A DNA stretch of 13,909 nucleotides from an uncultured Collinsella sp. (GTDB taxonomy: Bacteria; Actinomycetota; Coriobacteriia; Coriobacteriales; Coriobacteriaceae), in contig UQSK01000048.1 of assembly GCA_900543605.1 (NCBI GenBank), positions 1 to 13,909 on the forward strand. The letters are read 5' to 3'. The notes under the pieces are model-generated. The model did not search any database and was not told where the DNA came from. It saw nothing but the letters and a program-made list of their open reading frames with translations. Shown here one piece after another: positions 1 to 7,211 of the stretch (positions within the stretch are counted from its first letter, which is position 1; every line of letters starts with the position of its first letter). Made by a program: the position numbers and the translations under genes.

Positions 1-63
1 GCAGAAGACGGCATACGAGATTACTACGCGTCTCGTGGGCTCGGAGATGTGTATATGAGACAG
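1..63 (+). other. Illumina P7/Nextera i7 adapter (non-biological)
   Basis: Bases 1-21 match the P7 flow-cell oligo lacking its first three bases. Bases 22-29 (TACTACGC) are an 8-nt i7 index, which I recall as Nextera XT N719. Bases 30-63 are the Nextera read-2 primer ending in the Tn5 mosaic end. There is one mismatch to the standard oligo, T instead of A at 56. This is library sequence, not genome; the genome begins at 64. Confidence 0.98.
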
Positions 64-76
64 CTCGACAGCCGTC

Positions 77-97
77 GGGGAAGCCCATCCCCTTTTT
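77..97 (+). terminator. weak rho-independent terminator of an off-window gene
   Basis: GGGGA (77-81) pairs with TCCCC (88-92) across a 6-nt loop, and five T follow at 93-97. The stem is only 5 bp. If real, it would end a plus-strand gene lying left of the insert edge; that gene cannot be seen. Confidence 0.35.
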
Positions 98-117
98 ATG
101 CGCTACCTACGGAGGTC

Positions 118-159
118 GTCCCCAACGACTAGTCACTGGGGACGTTCCTAAATGACTAG
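118..159. repeat. nested dyad, possible REP-like intergenic repeat
   Basis: Two interleaved inverted repeats are visible. GTCCCC (118-123) pairs with GGGGAC (138-143), and CTAGTCA (129-135) pairs with TGACTAG (153-159). GACTAG also occurs as a direct repeat at 127-132 and 154-159. The segment lies just beyond the 3' end of the acetyltransferase gene. Interleaved GTCCCC/GGGGAC elements of this style occur as dispersed intergenic repeats in some bacteria. Whether this one is dispersed cannot be judged from one copy. Confidence 0.35.
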
Positions 160-174
160 GTATGGCTGCCGGGT

Positions 175-816
175 TTAGGCTGTTAGGTCGAGTTCGTAGA
201 GGAAGCTTTCGCGCGGCATGTCGTGACGGCGCTCTTCGCGGTTGGCGCGGTGCGTGGCCGTGCGCTTAAAGCCGTGCAGCTCGTAGAACTTCCACGAGCA
301 GTTGGAGTCGGTGTACAGGTGCGCCCTCGTCGCTCCAAGCGAGGACAGGTGCGAGACCGCGGCATCGAGCAGAACCGTGCCAACGCCCAGGCCATGGACA
401 TCGCGATCCACGGCAAGCAGCGTGACCTCGTTGTCGTGCGGCAACGGGCTGCTCTCGAGCAGGCGGTTGTTGGTTCGGATGGTTGCGCGCACAAACGAGA
501 GATACTCGGCGCAGGCATCGGGCTCCAGCTCACGCATCTGCGATAGCAGCGCGCGTTCGGTATCCATCCAATGCTCGTTGATGGTGACGCCGGGGTTCTG
601 TCCTGCGCGTGCAAGTGCAATGCCGCGCGCCTCGCCGTCAATCACCGCAACCTGTGAAAACGTCGACGACGAAAGGCAGTAGGCGAGGTCGCACGCGGCC
701 TCAAGGCGGTTGTACTCATCGTTATCCGAATTGTTATGCCAAAGCTGCTGCAAAATCAGCGCGATGGCGTCGAAGTCTTCGGTATCAAACGGTCGGTAGA
801 GAACCCGCGAGACCAT
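175..816 (-). CDS. GNAT-family N-acetyltransferase
   Basis: This 213-residue protein is predicted to move an acetyl group from acetyl-CoA to an amine; the substrate is unknown. The C-terminal half carries the GNAT fold. A beta strand (VTLLAVDRDV, 131-140) leads into the acetyl-CoA pyrophosphate loop HGLGVG (141-146), followed by a helix. Then comes LYTDSN (167-172) and the FYELHGF segment (177-183), with Tyr178 at the usual general-acid position. The N-terminal ~120 residues hold an additional region and a likely helical insertion. The ATG at 816 is preceded by an AAAGAGG-like ribosome site (821-827). No signal peptide or membrane segment is seen, so it should be cytosolic. It is transcribed divergently from purH. 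Family assignment is firm; the substrate cannot be inferred. Confidence 0.88.
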   Translation of the reverse strand: MVSRVLYRPFDTEDFDAIALILQQLWHNNSDNDEYNRLEAACDLAYCLSSSTFSQVAVIDGEARGIALARAGQNPGVTINEHWMDTERALLSQMRELEPDACAEYLSFVRATIRTNNRLLESSPLPHDNEVTLLAVDRDVHGLGVGTVLLDAAVSHLSSLGATRAHLYTDSNCSWKFYELHGFKRTATHRANREERRHDMPRESFLYELDLTA

Positions 817-1093
817 GGTGCCTCTTTCTTTTGCGGATGCATATCGAGCACAGTTCTACCACGCCATTGGCATCAAATTATGGTGCCCCTGTGTTCCATG
901 AACTCACCGTGCCCGGTGCCGTGCCCATCCCCTCCGCTCGCAAACTTTTTCTGCACATGCGCCCGTTGCGGGGTGCATCGTCGCGCTCGATGCGCTACAT
1001 TGAATCAGTATTTTCAATGCCGCTGCGCGAGCGCTGCAGATCGACGTATCACCGACTCACAGAGCACGGCGGCGTACCAGACAGGAGGACTGC
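817..1093. promoter_or_regulatory. divergent intergenic region upstream of purH
   Basis: These 277 bp separate the minus-strand acetyltransferase from plus-strand purH and should hold both promoters. The clearest element is a 7-bp dyad, CATTGAA (998-1004) and TTCAATG (1013-1019), spaced by 8 bp, in a locally AT-rich patch about 75 bp before the purH start. No convincing -35/-10 pair with 16-18 bp spacing was found. The purH ribosome site AGGAGG lies at 1083-1088. No small gene is supported here. Confidence 0.4.
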
Positions 1094-2701
1094 ATGGGAT
1101 CTGATGTGAAGATCGCACGCGCGTTGATTTCGGTTACCGATAAGACGGGCGTCGTCGATTTCGCACGGACGCTGGTTGACGACTTTGGCGTCGAGATCAT
1201 CTCTACGGGCGGCACGGCTCGTGCCATCGAGGACGCGGGCGTTCCCGTAACCCCCATCGAGGAGTTCACGGGCTATCCCGAGATGATGGACGGCCGCGTC
1301 AAGACGCTGCACCCCAAGGTCCACGGCGCGCTGCTGGCCCGCCGCGATTCCGAGCAGCACATGCAGGAGGCCGCTCAGCACGGCATTAAGCTGATCGACC
1401 TGGTCGTCGTCAACCTGTACGAGTTCGAGAAGACCGTCGCCAACCCCGAGGTCACCTTCGCGGATGCCATCGAGCACATCGACATCGGTGGCCCCTCCAT
1501 GCTGCGCTCTGCCGCCAAGAACGCCACGAGCGTTACCGTCATTTCCGACCCTGCCGACTATGATGCCGTCCTGGCCGAGATGCACGAGACCGGTGGCTGC
1601 ACCACGCTTTCCACCCGTCGTCGCCTGCAGGTGAAGGTCTACCAGACCACCGCCGCCTACGACACGGCTATCTCCCGTTGGCTTGCCGCCCAGGCAAGCG
1701 ACGTGGCGGACACCTCTGCCAAGCTCGAGATTTCGCTGGAGAAGGTCGACGACCTGCGCTATGGCGAGAATCCTCAGCAGAAGGCTACGGTCTACCGCTT
1801 TGCCGAGGGCTGCGAGAACACCGCGAGCTCGCAGTTCCCGCTCGTTGGCTCCGAGCAGATCCAGGGCAAGCCGCTCAGCTACAACAACTATCTGGATGCC
1901 GATGCCGCTTGGAACCTGGTCCGCGAGTTCGACGAGCCGGCCTGCGTGATTCTCAAGCACCAGAACCCCTGCGGCTCCGCCGTTGCCGAGGACATTACGT
2001 CCGCTTACGACCGCGCCTTCGCCTGCGATCCCAAGAGCGCCTTCGGCGGCATCATTGCCTGCAACCGCGAGGTTCCCTATGAGCTGGTCGAGCACTTTGC
2101 CGATCAGAACAAGCAGTTCGTCGAGGTTATCATCGCCCCGAGCTACACCGACGAGGCGCTCGAGCGCATGGCCAAGCGCCCCAACCTGCGCGTGCTGGCC
2201 ACCGGCGGCGTGGATCATGGCGCCCAGGTGGAGCTGCGCTCCATCGACGGCGGCATGCTGGTGCAGGAAGTCGACCACGTGACCGAGGATCCCGCGACCT
2301 TTACGTTCCCCACCGACCGCAAGCCCACCGACGCCGAGATGGCCGAGCTCGAGTTTGCCTGGAAGGTCTGCAAGGGCGTTAAGTCCAACGCCATCCTGAT
2401 TTCCAAGGGCAAGGCCGGCATTGGCATGGGCCCGGGTCAGCCTAACCGCGTTGACTCCGCACTGCTTGCCTGCGAGCGCGCCGAGGACTTCTGCGAGCGC
2501 GAGGGCGTGGAGAAGGGCGGCTTTGCCTGTGCAAGCGACGCATTCTTCCCGTTCCGCGACAACGTCGACGTGCTTGCCGCGCACGGCGTGACCTGCATCA
2601 TCCAGCCCGGCGGCTCCAAGCGCGACGACGAGAGCATCCAGGCCTGCAATGAGCACGGCATCGCGATGGTGTTCACCGGAGCCAGGCATTTCCGTCACTA
2701 A
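1094..2701 (+). CDS. purH: bifunctional AICAR formyltransferase / IMP cyclohydrolase
   Basis: PurH catalyses the last two steps of de novo purine synthesis: formylation of AICAR by 10-formyl-THF, then cyclisation of FAICAR to IMP. It is cytosolic. The protein has 535 residues, the normal full length. The N-terminal MGS-like cyclohydrolase domain (about 1-150) shows ISTGGTARAIEDAG (36-49), GYPEMMDGRVKTLHPKVHG (60-78) and IDIGGPSMLRSAAKN (129-143). The AICAR transformylase domain carries DLRYGENPQQKA (220-231), the catalytic KHQNPCG loop (Lys288, His289), SAFGGIIACNREV (315-327) and the conserved end IIQPGGSKRDD (502-512) and FTGARHFRH (527-535). The ATG follows a perfect AGGAGG with 5-nt spacing. 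It is apparently monocistronic: no other pur gene is nearby and a strong terminator follows 29 nt after the stop. Confidence 0.98.
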   Translation: MGSDVKIARALISVTDKTGVVDFARTLVDDFGVEIISTGGTARAIEDAGVPVTPIEEFTGYPEMMDGRVKTLHPKVHGALLARRDSEQHMQEAAQHGIKLIDLVVVNLYEFEKTVANPEVTFADAIEHIDIGGPSMLRSAAKNATSVTVISDPADYDAVLAEMHETGGCTTLSTRRRLQVKVYQTTAAYDTAISRWLAAQASDVADTSAKLEISLEKVDDLRYGENPQQKATVYRFAEGCENTASSQFPLVGSEQIQGKPLSYNNYLDADAAWNLVREFDEPACVILKHQNPCGSAVAEDITSAYDRAFACDPKSAFGGIIACNREVPYELVEHFADQNKQFVEVIIAPSYTDEALERMAKRPNLRVLATGGVDHGAQVELRSIDGGMLVQEVDHVTEDPATFTFPTDRKPTDAEMAELEFAWKVCKGVKSNAILISKGKAGIGMGPGQPNRVDSALLACERAEDFCEREGVEKGGFACASDAFFPFRDNVDVLAAHGVTCIIQPGGSKRDDESIQACNEHGIAMVFTGARHFRH

Positions 2702-2730
2702 GTTCCGCCCTGGGACAAAATAATCTCCGC

Positions 2731-2766
2731 AAAAGACGGCTGCTCCGTTTGGAGGGCCGTCTTTTT
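2731..2766 (+). terminator. rho-independent terminator of purH
   Basis: A perfect 10-bp stem, AAAAGACGGC (2731-2740) with GCCGTCTTTT (2756-2765), is extended inside by CTCC (2743-2746) pairing with GGAG (2751-2754). The 3' arm ends in TTTTT (2762-2766). It lies 29 nt after the purH stop and just before the next gene, so that gene needs its own promoter or readthrough. Confidence 0.93.
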
Positions 2767-2782
2767 GGTATAAGAGGACGGA

Positions 2783-3517
2783 ATGACTAACACGAAAGGT
2801 ATGACCATGCCCCAGATTGATGATGCCGAGCTGTTTGGCAATGCCGAGGATCAGCGTGCGTACGAGGACTTTTGCGCCAATCAGGAGGCGGTCGAGAAGT
2901 TTACGCTCGACAAGCCCGCGCTTGTCTGTCGTTGGCGCATGTCCAACAAAAAGGTGCCCATGCTCAACCGCCACATTCGCGCACTGTCCGAGCGCTTGGT
3001 GCAGGGCGAGCCGCTTACCCATAACATGCTCAGCTGGGCCAAGCAGCACGTTGAGTGGTCGCTTGCCGAGGGCGATTACACCGCACACGACGGTGTACTC
3101 ATGCTGGTGATCGACATCAACGGCAATGCCGCCATGACGGTGGGGGAGTACGAGCCGCTCGCCGATACGTCGGCCAAGGCGCTGCGTGCCCGCTCCGCCG
3201 AGGCCCGCTCCGAGGCCGACGAGACTGGCGTGGCACCCGAGCTGCTCGCCGCTGTCAACAACGGTGAGCTTGCCTTCGTGGCGCCGGCGGACGAGTGCCT
3301 GTGCGGTACGGCGACGCTCATTGAGCAGCTGGCCCAGACCAAGGGCATCCCGGTCACGCGCGTAGACATTCCCGCGCAGCTTAAGGGCGCGCTGTTCCTA
3401 GTGAGCGACGAGCACGGCGTGGTCCCCGCGACCGAGACGGACGCCACCGAGGCCGACGCCGCCACGGTCGCCTTCTTCGCCGAAGGCTACGAAAAGCTCC
3501 GTGCCCGCCGCTCCTAA
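2783..3517 (+). CDS. conserved-looking hypothetical protein (unrecognised)
   Basis: I do not recognise this 244-residue protein. It is acidic with no signal peptide or membrane segment, so it is likely cytosolic. Three zones are visible. An acidic, probably helical N-terminus (1-50) leads to a mixed region with a strongly hydrophobic strand, GVLMLVIDINGNAAMTV (104-120). Next comes an Ala/Arg/Glu-rich helix (130-145, KALRARSAEARSEADE). A C-terminal alpha/beta section contains CLCGTATLIEQL (172-183), a probable strand at 190-197 and GALFLVSDEHGVV (202-214). The coding frame is clean and codon use matches the neighbours. The ATG at 2783 has an AAGAGG site (2772-2777) with 5-nt spacing; in-frame ATGs at 2801 and 2807 are less well supported. 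The gene follows the purH terminator closely and converges with the PucR-type regulator, with 17 nt between stops. Confidence 0.8.
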   Translation: MTNTKGMTMPQIDDAELFGNAEDQRAYEDFCANQEAVEKFTLDKPALVCRWRMSNKKVPMLNRHIRALSERLVQGEPLTHNMLSWAKQHVEWSLAEGDYTAHDGVLMLVIDINGNAAMTVGEYEPLADTSAKALRARSAEARSEADETGVAPELLAAVNNGELAFVAPADECLCGTATLIEQLAQTKGIPVTRVDIPAQLKGALFLVSDEHGVVPATETDATEADAATVAFFAEGYEKLRARRS

Positions 3518-3534
3518 CCTAAGGCGGGGTGGGC

Positions 3535-4716
3535 TTACTGAAGCGAGCGAGCGCGTTCGATGGCGTAGGCGAGCGACAGCTGCTCCATTTCCGGGGCGCA
3601 TTTGTAGCTCAGCCCGGTGAGAGCCGTCACCTTATCGAGGCGATATCGAATCGTGTTCGGGTGCTGGCTCGTCTGCTTGGCGGTTCGCTCGATACGTCGG
3701 TCGTTCTCGATGAATGCGGCGAGTGTGGATTCCAGTTCGCTGCCATGCTCACTGTCATGCTCGCGTATCGGCGAGAGAATCGCCTCCGAAAACGATCGCA
3801 TCTCCGGGGTTTCCGCAAAAGGCATCACGGTTCTCAGGATGCCGAGCTGCGTATAGCGGACGGGACCCTCGGCTCGTTGACAAGATAGGCGCTGTGCGTA
3901 AATCGCCTGCGAGATCGCCTGTGCCACAGCCTCGTCTCCAAACAGAATATCGCTGATGCCGAGCCCCTCCGCTCCACCATCGATACCGCTAGCCTCGATG
4001 AGCTCCGTGAGCGCCTGCACGATTCGCTCCACATCGAGCGCCTGCTCCGAGTCGCTTGTCGCTACGAATAGCAAACCTCCGTCATAGGGCGCCAGCATGT
4101 TGTGGCATCCGGCGAGGGTCGATTTTGCACAGAGACGTTCGATTTGCAAAAACGTACGCGGGTCGAGGGGCTCTGCAAACGATGCGAACAGGGCGACCGC
4201 TTCGTCCAGAAATGACGGGTTGAGGCCTCGGATGCGTCGGCAGATGGACTCAGGCGATACGTCTGTCCTCAGGGCATCGATCTCGCGCTGTGCGAAGTCG
4301 ATGGACGCGAGCTGCTCGATATGCCGTTTGACTTCATAGATGACGCTGTCAAAGAACAGCGAGTCGTCGGTCGTGAGAAAGACCGGGTAGTGCCGCGCGT
4401 TGGCGTAGCGGATGGCTTGGTCGGGAATCGGGATGTGCAGGACGTTTTTGATGATAAGACCGCTCGTCCTCTTGGCGACGAGGTATTTCACGGCTTCAGT
4501 GATGAGGTACGGGTCGTCCTTCGCATAGAGGAAGGTGCTGAGGACGATCTCGTCTGGGCTGAAGTTGACGCGCTGGTACTTGTTCTTGAGGCCGGGCATG
4601 AGTTCATAATCGAGGATCCCGACGCCGGATACGGCACGCGAGACGCCATCGCTGCCGGCGATTAGACGGACTGACCCCTCATATTCCCGTGAGAAGTCCG
4701 AGATGGTGTATAGCAT
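3535..4716 (-). CDS. PucR-family transcriptional regulator
   Basis: This looks like a DNA-binding regulator with the PucR/CdaR-like architecture, 393 residues from the preferred start. The N-terminal ~125 residues resemble the PucR (purine catabolism regulator-like) sensing domain, for example IVLSTF, LGLIIKN-like TSGLIIKNV and the strand YPVFLTTDD. The middle part is a degenerate GGDEF-like linker with GISDILFG. The C-terminal ~65 residues form the PucR helix-turn-helix, with LESTLAAFIENDRRIERTAK then HPNTIRYRLDKV and LTGLSY. Three candidate starts exist in one frame: GTG 4725, ATG 4722 and ATG 4716. The ribosome site AAGG (4725-4728) overlaps the GTG and gives 8-nt spacing to ATG 4716, which I prefer. 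It faces away from the cyclodeaminase-aminotransferase pair, the usual arrangement for a regulator of its divergent neighbours. That link is inference. Confidence 0.88.
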   Translation of the reverse strand: MLYTISDFSREYEGSVRLIAGSDGVSRAVSGVGILDYELMPGLKNKYQRVNFSPDEIVLSTFLYAKDDPYLITEAVKYLVAKRTSGLIIKNVLHIPIPDQAIRYANARHYPVFLTTDDSLFFDSVIYEVKRHIEQLASIDFAQREIDALRTDVSPESICRRIRGLNPSFLDEAVALFASFAEPLDPRTFLQIERLCAKSTLAGCHNMLAPYDGGLLFVATSDSEQALDVERIVQALTELIEASGIDGGAEGLGISDILFGDEAVAQAISQAIYAQRLSCQRAEGPVRYTQLGILRTVMPFAETPEMRSFSEAILSPIREHDSEHGSELESTLAAFIENDRRIERTAKQTSQHPNTIRYRLDKVTALTGLSYKCAPEMEQLSLAYAIERARSLQ

Positions 4717-4930
4717 CAACATCACCTTGTAAATAACTACAATAAGTACAGGTATAAATAGGATAATCGCACATCTGTATGCTGTTGATGCGAGAAATAG
4801 TTCAAATACATGCTGATAAAACGAAAAATCAGATTGAGAATCGTTGTAGATTCCAACAAGAAATGATCCTTGGCGGCATCGTTACTAAACCGTACAGTGA
4901 AGCAACGTAAAACTTTCGCTGAGAGGAGCG
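4717..4930. promoter_or_regulatory. AT-rich divergent control region
   Basis: This 214-bp region lies between the regulator and the operon. By hand count, 4731-4860 is about 32% G+C, far below the flanking genes. A direct repeat of ATGCTG followed by GAT sits at 4779-4789 and 4810-4818, 31 bp apart (about three helical turns), which could be paired regulator sites. TTGT-N8-ACAA lies near 4843-4859. Any AT-rich binding site here would fit autoregulation plus control of the operon, but no known PucR box was recognised. Confidence 0.5.
4870..4898 (+). promoter_or_regulatory. candidate sigma-70-type promoter for the cyclodeaminase operon
   Basis: TTGGCG (4870-4875) and TACAGT (4893-4898) are separated by 17 bp. 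Each matches the consensus hexamer at four of six positions. Transcription would begin near 4905, leaving a leader of about 25 nt with the AGGAG ribosome site at 4924-4928. Confidence 0.35.
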
Positions 4931-5965
4931 ATGATGGGGCATATGGTGGTGCTTTCGGCCGAGGAAGTTTCCAAGGTGCTGACGATCGAGGATGCAATCG
5001 CTGCCGTGGAGGAGGCGTATCGCCAGAAGGCAACGGGCAAGGGTGTTGCGTGGCCGATGGTATATGAGCAGTTCGAACCCGGCGTGGCCGATATGGATAT
5101 CCGCTCGGGCGAGTTGGCGGGAAGCGGCCTCTTCGGTCTCAAGCTCACTGCGTGGTTCTCTCAGAATTCTAAAAAGGGACTGCCCGAGATCTTTGGCACC
5201 ACGCTGCTGTGCGACAACGCGACGGGCGAGCCGCTGGCGCTGCTCAATGCCTCCGCCGTCACTGGGCTTCGCACCGGTGCCGCCGCTGCGCTCGGTGCCA
5301 AGTGGCTGGCTCGGGCGGATGCGTCCAAGCTGCTTGTTGCGGGTGCCGGCCATATGAGCACCTATATGGTGGCGGGCGTGCTCGCCGCCTGTCCCAAAGT
5401 GAGTGAGGTCAAGGTGTGGGAGCCGGTTTCCGATGCCGCGCCCGAGGCCCGCGTCGAGCGCATGCGAGACGAAGTCGCCCATATCTTGGGCGCCTGCGAG
5501 CATGTTCGCGAGGCATCCACCTATTCCATCGAGGCGACGGCCGACGGCCAAGGTGCCGCGGCAGAGGCCGACATTATCGTGACGATCACGCCGGCGACCA
5601 AGCCCATCATCCCCGATGCATGGGTGCGCCCCGGTACGCATATCTCCTGCGTCGGTGCCGACATGCCCGGCAAGCAGGAGCTCGCCTCGGCGCTTGTCGC
5701 CCGTGCCGCTGTTTACGTCGACGACCGCGAGCAATCGGTCGCGTCCGGTGAGCTGGAGATTCCGGTTGCCGAGGGTGCCATCACGCCCGAGGACATCAGA
5801 GCGGAGCTCGGCGAAGTCATCGCCGGCATGGCTACGGGGCGTTCGGATGACGAGCAGGTGACGGTGTTCGATACGTCGGGCATCGCCGTTCAGGACCTTT
5901 CGGCATCGAAAATCGCCTACGACCGCGCCGTCGAGGTGGGGCTGGGCACCGTGGTGGAACTGTAA
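4931..5965 (+). CDS. ornithine cyclodeaminase / mu-crystallin family NAD(P)-dependent enzyme
   Basis: The protein has 344 residues, normal for the family, whose members include ornithine cyclodeaminase (ornithine to proline plus ammonia), alanine dehydrogenases and ketimine reductases. Family residues seen, numbered from 4931, are DMDIRSGE (54-61), Lys71 in FGLKLTAW, KKGLPEI (81-87), Arg114-Thr115 in TGLRTGAAAALGA, the dinucleotide loop GAGHMS (138-143), GADMPGKQEL (242-251) with Asp244, and DTSGIAVQDL (314-323). The pattern GADMPGK with Lys71 and Arg114 favours an amino-acid or cyclic-imine substrate, but members with these motifs differ in activity, so ornithine is only one option. AGGAG (4924-4928) is 5 nt from the second ATG (4934) and 2 nt from the first, so the true start may be 4934. 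The stop is 24 nt from the aminotransferase start, and the two genes form an operon. It is cytosolic. Confidence 0.9.
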   Translation: MMGHMVVLSAEEVSKVLTIEDAIAAVEEAYRQKATGKGVAWPMVYEQFEPGVADMDIRSGELAGSGLFGLKLTAWFSQNSKKGLPEIFGTTLLCDNATGEPLALLNASAVTGLRTGAAAALGAKWLARADASKLLVAGAGHMSTYMVAGVLAACPKVSEVKVWEPVSDAAPEARVERMRDEVAHILGACEHVREASTYSIEATADGQGAAAEADIIVTITPATKPIIPDAWVRPGTHISCVGADMPGKQELASALVARAAVYVDDREQSVASGELEIPVAEGAITPEDIRAELGEVIAGMATGRSDDEQVTVFDTSGIAVQDLSASKIAYDRAVEVGLGTVVEL

Positions 5966-5989
5966 GAAAGTCAAGGAAAGGAAGCGACA

Positions 5990-7120
5990 ATGCAGATCAA
6001 GGATTTCGCCGTCGAGCAGTGGATGAACGAGTGGGAGACCAAGTGCACCCACAACGTTGCGGAGACGTGCGTCTACTCCCTCACGCTCGACCAGCTGTTC
6101 GAGCTTACGAACACCGACAAGAAGGCGTGGCTCGATAGCCTGTGCTCGCGCCGATTCACCTACGGAGACATCGAGGGGCAGCCCGACTTCCTCGAGGGGG
6201 TCGCGCGTCTCTATAAGACGGTCGAGCCCGGGCATATCGTGCCCACGCACGGCGCGACCGGTGCCAACTCCCTGGTTATTTCCACGCTCGTCGAACCGGG
6301 CGATCACGTAGTCTCCGTCAAGCCCACCTACCAGCAGCTTTACTCGATTCCCGAGATGTGCGGCGCGAAGGTCGATATCCTTCAGCTCGATCGCAAGAAC
6401 GGCTACCACGTCGACGTCGACGCGCTCGATGCCCTGGTGACCGACGATACCAAGCTCATCTGCATCAATAACCCGGACAACCCCACGGGCGCCCTGCTCG
6501 ACACCGATACGCTCAAGGCGATTGTCGAGGTTGCGCGCAAACACGACGCGTGGCTGCTCTGCGACGAGGTCTACCGTCTGCTTACTCAGACGGATGAGTA
6601 CTGCGAGTCCGTGATCGACCTGTACGACAAGGCCGTCGTCACCGCATCCATGTCCAAGGTCTGGTCGTTCGCCGGCCTGCGTCTGGGCTGGGCGGTCACC
6701 AAGAGCCCGGAACTTCGTCGCGCGCTGCTCTCGCATCGCGACTACAACCTGATTTCCGCCGGCATATTCAGCGCGACGGTGGCGGAGCTGATTCTGGGCA
6801 ACGCTTCCGTGATCCTTGAGCGCAGCCGTCGCATCGTCCGTCAGAACCTTGCTGTTCTGGAGAAGTGGGTCGAGAGCGAGCCGCACCTGTCGTTCGTCAA
6901 GCCCGAGGCGGGTGCCACCGCGCTCGTGTATTACGACTACGACATCGACTCCAGGACGTTCTGCATCGACATGATTAAGAAGTCTGGCGCGCTCGTTACC
7001 CCGGGCGATTGCTTCGAGGAGCCCAAGAGCATGCGTATCGGCTATGCATACTCCGATAACACCGACGACCTGCAGAAGGGCCTGGATGCCATCTCTGCGT
7101 ACATGCGTACGCTCGAGTAG
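5990..7120 (+). CDS. PLP-dependent aminotransferase, class I/II fold
   Basis: This 376-residue protein has the fold-type I aminotransferase motifs in order: THGATGANSLV (86-96, cofactor phosphate loop), KPTYQQLY (111-118), NPDNPTG (161-167, Asn164 near the pyridine ring), CDEVY (191-195, Asp192 and Tyr195), and SMSKVWSFAGLRLGW (220-234). Lys223 is the Schiff-base lysine and Arg231 the phosphate ligand. Arg349 in MRIGYA is the expected substrate-carboxylate arginine. The long N-terminal segment with GDIEGQPDF and the HGATGAN loop recall the VioD/capreomycidine-synthase-like branch rather than classical AspC, a weak impression. AAAGGA (5977-5982) lies 7 nt from the ATG. It follows the cyclodeaminase by 24 nt and ends at a terminator. 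The pair probably interconverts or degrades one amino-acid substrate. The real substrate is unknown. Confidence 0.9.
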   Translation: MQIKDFAVEQWMNEWETKCTHNVAETCVYSLTLDQLFELTNTDKKAWLDSLCSRRFTYGDIEGQPDFLEGVARLYKTVEPGHIVPTHGATGANSLVISTLVEPGDHVVSVKPTYQQLYSIPEMCGAKVDILQLDRKNGYHVDVDALDALVTDDTKLICINNPDNPTGALLDTDTLKAIVEVARKHDAWLLCDEVYRLLTQTDEYCESVIDLYDKAVVTASMSKVWSFAGLRLGWAVTKSPELRRALLSHRDYNLISAGIFSATVAELILGNASVILERSRRIVRQNLAVLEKWVESEPHLSFVKPEAGATALVYYDYDIDSRTFCIDMIKKSGALVTPGDCFEEPKSMRIGYAYSDNTDDLQKGLDAISAYMRTLE

Positions 7121-7140
7121 AGGCTCGAGATCGAAGTGAT

Positions 7141-7178
7141 GGGGGCGATCGGTTTAGGACCGAGGGCCCCTATTTTCT
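7141..7178 (+). terminator. rho-independent terminator of the cyclodeaminase-aminotransferase operon
   Basis: GGGGC (7142-7146) pairs with GCCCC (7166-7170), and TCGGT (7149-7153) pairs with ACCGA (7159-7163). A small 2x2 internal loop separates the two stems, and the apical loop is 5 nt. The tail reads TATTTTCTCT. It begins about 20 nt after the aminotransferase stop. Confidence 0.85.
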
Positions 7179-7211
7179 CTCAAGGCTACCGAACACTTTT
7201 GTCATATTAGG

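Noticed and set aside
1049..3088. Very long minus-strand open frame opposite purH
   Set aside because: It overlaps the whole of purH, whose motifs are unmistakable. The reverse product is Gly/Val/Ala/Leu/His-rich with no domain, as expected from antisense of G+C-rich codons.
3504..3528. CCCGCC/GGCGGG hairpin between the convergent stops of the hypothetical gene and the regulator
   Set aside because: Only 6 bp with a 13-nt loop and no T-run on either strand. Too weak to call as a terminator.
4725..4725. GTG start for the PucR-type regulator
   Set aside because: The only ribosome-site-like sequence overlaps the GTG itself, so ATG 4716 (or 4722) fits better.
4829..6886. 685-codon minus-strand open frame opposite the cyclodeaminase and aminotransferase
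   Set aside because: Antisense of two well-supported enzymes. Low-complexity composition, no ribosome site and no recognisable motif.
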